Shown: one piece after another, positions 61,244-64,000 of the stretch
How the letters are laid out: each line of letters starts with the position of its first letter
Position numbering within the stretch: position 1 is the first letter of the stretch
NCBI GenBank assembly: GCA_033807695.1
Contig: CM066303.1
Coordinates: forward strand, 1,798,001 to 1,862,000
Direction: 5' to 3'
Length of the DNA: 64,000 nucleotides
Source: Daedaleopsis sinensis
Taxonomy: Eukaryota > Basidiomycota > Agaricomycetes > Polyporales > Polyporaceae
Notes under the pieces: model-generated
Told to the model about the DNA's origin: nothing
What the model saw: only the letters and a program-made list of their open reading frames with translations
Database searches by the model: none
Program-made: the position numbers and the translations under genes

Positions 61244-62152
61244 TGATACGTCAACCGTAGATCTAAGGCTGATACCAACCAGAAGACCACAGAAGAACAA
61301 GAAAAGCGGGGAGTCCAGTCGATTCCCAATCACAGCGGCGAGCCGAGAGAGCGTCAACGGGTCAAGGAGGGACAAGAGGCGGACGACTACGTCGAGGAGA
61401 CCGCCGAGAGTCGGCATCGCGCCAACCGTGTAGGACGACGCTGAGGGAGTCACGGCAGGGCGCCGGGCGAGTCTGTGCGAGTGGAGACGGACGTAGAGCG
61501 ACGAAGCGTAGGCGACAGTAGAACGGACGATCCAGACTAAAGAGAACGCAGCGTAGAGGCCGAAGAGCGCGTCGACGACGACGGTCGGCGTTCCCGACAT
61601 CGCCGAAATCCGTACTCTGGAGGGGAAAACCAAAACTGAATTCCAAGACACTACTGCGCGAACTAAGTACTACCGCCGTGACGAACGGCCGGTCCCGCGT
61701 GATACAACCCGCCGTCTGACTAACAACCCGCCGCTATCTGAGACCCTGCGTCCCCTGGCCCTAAACCTCGCCCCAGCGCCTACCAACCTTCTCGTCGTGA
61801 CGGTGGCTGTGCTTCCGTGTCGCGCCGTCCCAGCCTCGTCCCGTACTGCTAGCCGTCGGGGGTGCGCGGTCCACGTCTCCGTCGGTGGCGAGTCGGCGCT
61901 GGTCCTACCGCCGTGGCGTCGGCGGTCAGGCTGTCGGCGATGGCCGCTGAGGCTCGAAAATACAGGGCTGGGCCTGTGGGGCACCCAACACCTCCTCCCC
62001 ACCGAAACCTGGACTGTCCCCAGTCCCCTGTCTTGTCTCGGAGGGCGGGTGGCGGCCGGTGGGGGCTCCTCCCGACCCGAGGGTCGGACGGAGGCGCCGT
62101 CGTATAAAGTAGGGCGGCCTGATCTTCTAGAGTCCCCGAGCGAAATCTCACT

Positions 62153-62730
62153 ATGCCCCACGCCCTCTCTGCCAAGTTCTCGCCCGAAACCCGTCGCCTC
62201 GCCGGCGAACTGACCGTCCCCGCCGAGGCACATCTCCTTCGCCTTATCAACGAACTGGAAGACCTCGCGAGCTCCGGGAACGCGGACGAGGACGACTCGG
62301 CGGCGTACGCGGAGCAGTTGGGAGATGCCCTGGTGCGTGGTCCGTAGCGTCTGTTCGTGTCGCCCTAAGGGCGACGGGGGAGTAGATCACCGTCTATACG
62401 CTCCAAGGCGACCCGGAGGACACCGTGCGCTACGTCCAACGTATCAAGGACGCCGCGAACCGCGTCCCGAACGCCGCTGCGATCTACGCCCGAGTCGACA
62501 CCGCCGTGTTGCGGACGCGCCGAGGCTTCCGGCTCGCCGAGCTGCGCGCCGAAGTCGGCTTGCTCTCCTTGGAGCTAGCCACTCTCCGCGAAGTTAGCTG
62601 CGCCGTCGATCGTCTTGGGAACTCCCGCTCTACGCTAGCCCTCCGGCACGACGTTCTCCGTCGGCGTATCACCGACGACCTGGACGTCGCGCAGCGCGCG
62701 CTCGCGGCTCTGGAGCAAAACGACGAGTAG
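62153..62730 (+). CDS. E1 antisense gene A, copy 3
   Basis: Exons 62153-62332 and 62386-62730. Silent C to T at 62170 is unique to this copy. Protein unchanged. Confidence 0.75.
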
Positions 62731-63288
62731 GGTGTCGGACCGAAGGTGGAGTTGTCGGGGTGACGCGCGGTCGGGGCCAGGAGTGGCTGGGAGTGGGTAA
62801 GGGGGCTCGGCGGTCGTAGCCACGACCGTCGGGGGCCCCTGTGTAGCATGTACCTAGCACGGCAGCCTAATCCCCAACTAGGGCTCTTCTCCACGGCTGA
62901 ACGGCTCCGGAGTCCCTGGTCTTCGAGCGGCTTCGATGTGCGCGCGGAGCGCCCAGCGAATTCTCTGGCAGATCTGGGAAGCCCCTCCAGCGCGGCGACC
63001 TCGTCCTTGTACGGTAGGTCGAAGCCCATATCGGGCGGGGCTGCGCTGATCGACTCGTCGCCTGTCACCGCGTCCTCTATCAGCCTCGGCGACCTCGTCG
63101 AACCCGGGGTGGGCGCGAACGTTCGCGCGACCCCCTTACGCATAAAAGGGGGCGCGATCGCGCCTCTTCTCCGGCCCCGCTTCTCCTCGCTGCGCTCTCC
63201 CTTACTGCTTCCCTCTTCGCTGCTCTCGCGCTTGCCTCCTCTCTCGTTGTCCCTTCCCTCTGCTTCTTCCGCCGCTCCTACTTCCGGC

Positions 63289-64000
63289 ATGTCCGTCGTC
63301 GCTCCGGACCCCAACTATGGCGAGCCGCTCAACACGCTGGAGGCCCTCGTCGAGCGCGGAGAGGCGCCGTCCACCGCCCAGCGCGACACGACTTACGCGC
63401 TGATCTTCGAGGAGCTGGTGCGTCGCTACTGCTCCGCTCCGCGCACCTGACTGCTAACCCCCGTCGTAGCCGGGTTACCTCGGGCCCCTGAACTCCCTGG
63501 ATGATGCCTTCTCCGGCTACCTCGCGCTGGTGCGCGACGACCTTACGCCCAAAGCGCTGAAGGCGTTCGTCCGTCGGTACTCGCTCGAGAGCCGGGACCG
63601 GCGTCTGGCTCAGCTGAAGTCGCGGCAGGAGGAGATCTCCACCCAAGTCGCCGGCATCAAGGCCAGGCTCGGTGCCCAGCAGGCCGAGCCGGAGGGTACC
63701 GTACCTTCGGACGAGCTCGCCCGGGGCGCGAACATGTTGGCCAGGTCCGAGGAGAAGTTGGCGACCTGTAGGAGGAGGGTGACCCAGGTCGCTGAACAGC
63801 GTACGTCGCGCTTCCTTTTCGCCCTGTTGTTTGCTAACCTGCCCCAGTCGAGGAGTTGCAGAAGCATGGGGACTACCGCGAGCTTCAAAAGGCGAGGTCC
63901 CCGTCCTCCGCCGCTCCTGAGGTTCCACCTCCCGCCGACGCTCCCTCTGGCGACGAATCCAGCGACGCGGCGCCTCCCGTCAAGAAGTCGCCTAAGACGC
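63289..64000 (+). CDS. E1 antisense gene B, copy 3, partial
   Basis: Exons 63289-63417, 63470-63800 and the start of exon 3 at 63848. The zinc-cluster exon is outside the window. Confidence 0.75.

Larger units (their letters stand above)
29226..64000. repeat. Tandem array of 16,009-bp units (E1 + part of E2)
   Basis: Units begin at 29226, 45235 and 61244. Each is a complete E1 (12,851 bp) plus 3,158 bp of E2 (42077-45234). Every feature recurs at +16,009 with no indel found, and about a dozen substitutions between units 1 and 2. The third unit runs off the end of the window. Confidence 0.95.
61244..64000 (-). mobile_element. E1 copy 3, partial (runs off the window)
   Basis: Left LTR 61244-61990 with the same two A variants as copy 2 (61356, 61416), PPT, gene A and the beginning of gene B. 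Pol, gag and the right LTR would lie beyond 64000. Confidence 0.95.

Overview
The window looks like nuclear DNA of an agaricomycete fungus, probably a polypore-type basidiomycete. It is GC-rich, its genes have many 50-90 nt introns with GTRNGT donors and CTRAY-like branch points, it carries an intact KDZ transposase of the basidiomycete CxC2 type, and it is crowded with nested Ty3/Gypsy-type LTR elements. No rRNA, tRNA or CRISPR array was found.

Left part (1-28060). A broken piece of a SNF2-type helicase gene (59-154) abuts a 2.5-kb non-coding repeat (about 155-2620), which recurs at about 25525-28060 in the same orientation. Between the two copies lies the gene-bearing segment: a two-exon hypothetical gene (3992-4775), an hsp20 small heat-shock gene with a candidate heat-shock element (5242-5845, minus), a divergent pair made of a five-exon WFKNHR-motif nuclear-type protein (7356-9608, minus) and a protein ending in a ribonuclease H1 N-terminal / viroplasmin-like domain (9910-11368, plus), a member of an agaricomycete orphan family (11944-12722), and a ten-exon KDZ transposase of 1080 residues (14090-17832). 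From 18.5 to 25.4 kb there are minisatellites, a Pol II CTD-like heptad remnant (about 21884-22231) and a degenerate tandem array built on GTGAGT...CTCAC modules.

Right part (28061-64000). An LTR element on the plus strand, here called E2 (LTR 28061-28260, gag start 28348), was hit by a 12,851-bp LTR element on the minus strand, here called E1 (29226-42076; 747-bp LTRs, 4-bp target duplication CCGC). E2 resumes at 42077 and is cut again at 45235 by another E1. The unit E1 + 3,158 bp of E2 is then repeated head to tail with a period of exactly 16,009 bp (29226, 45235, 61244, running off the window) and about a dozen substitutions per unit. The middle E1 has no matching target duplication, which is what unequal crossing-over between two E1 insertions in one E2 would leave.

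E1 is the most interesting object. Its gag-protease frame begins inside the LTR and runs through the primer-binding site. Pol (RT, RNase H, integrase, GPY/F-like tail) is in the -1 frame behind a GGGTTTT slippery heptamer and a nested hairpin. Between pol and the 3' LTR it carries two intron-containing genes on the opposite strand (174 and 710 residues, the latter with a Zn2Cys6-like six-cysteine cluster and an SV40-like NLS). Each has its own TATA-like box next to a perfect palindrome. Introns in antisense genes would survive retrotransposition, so this looks like a retroelement carrying its own, possibly self-regulated, accessory operon-like cassette.
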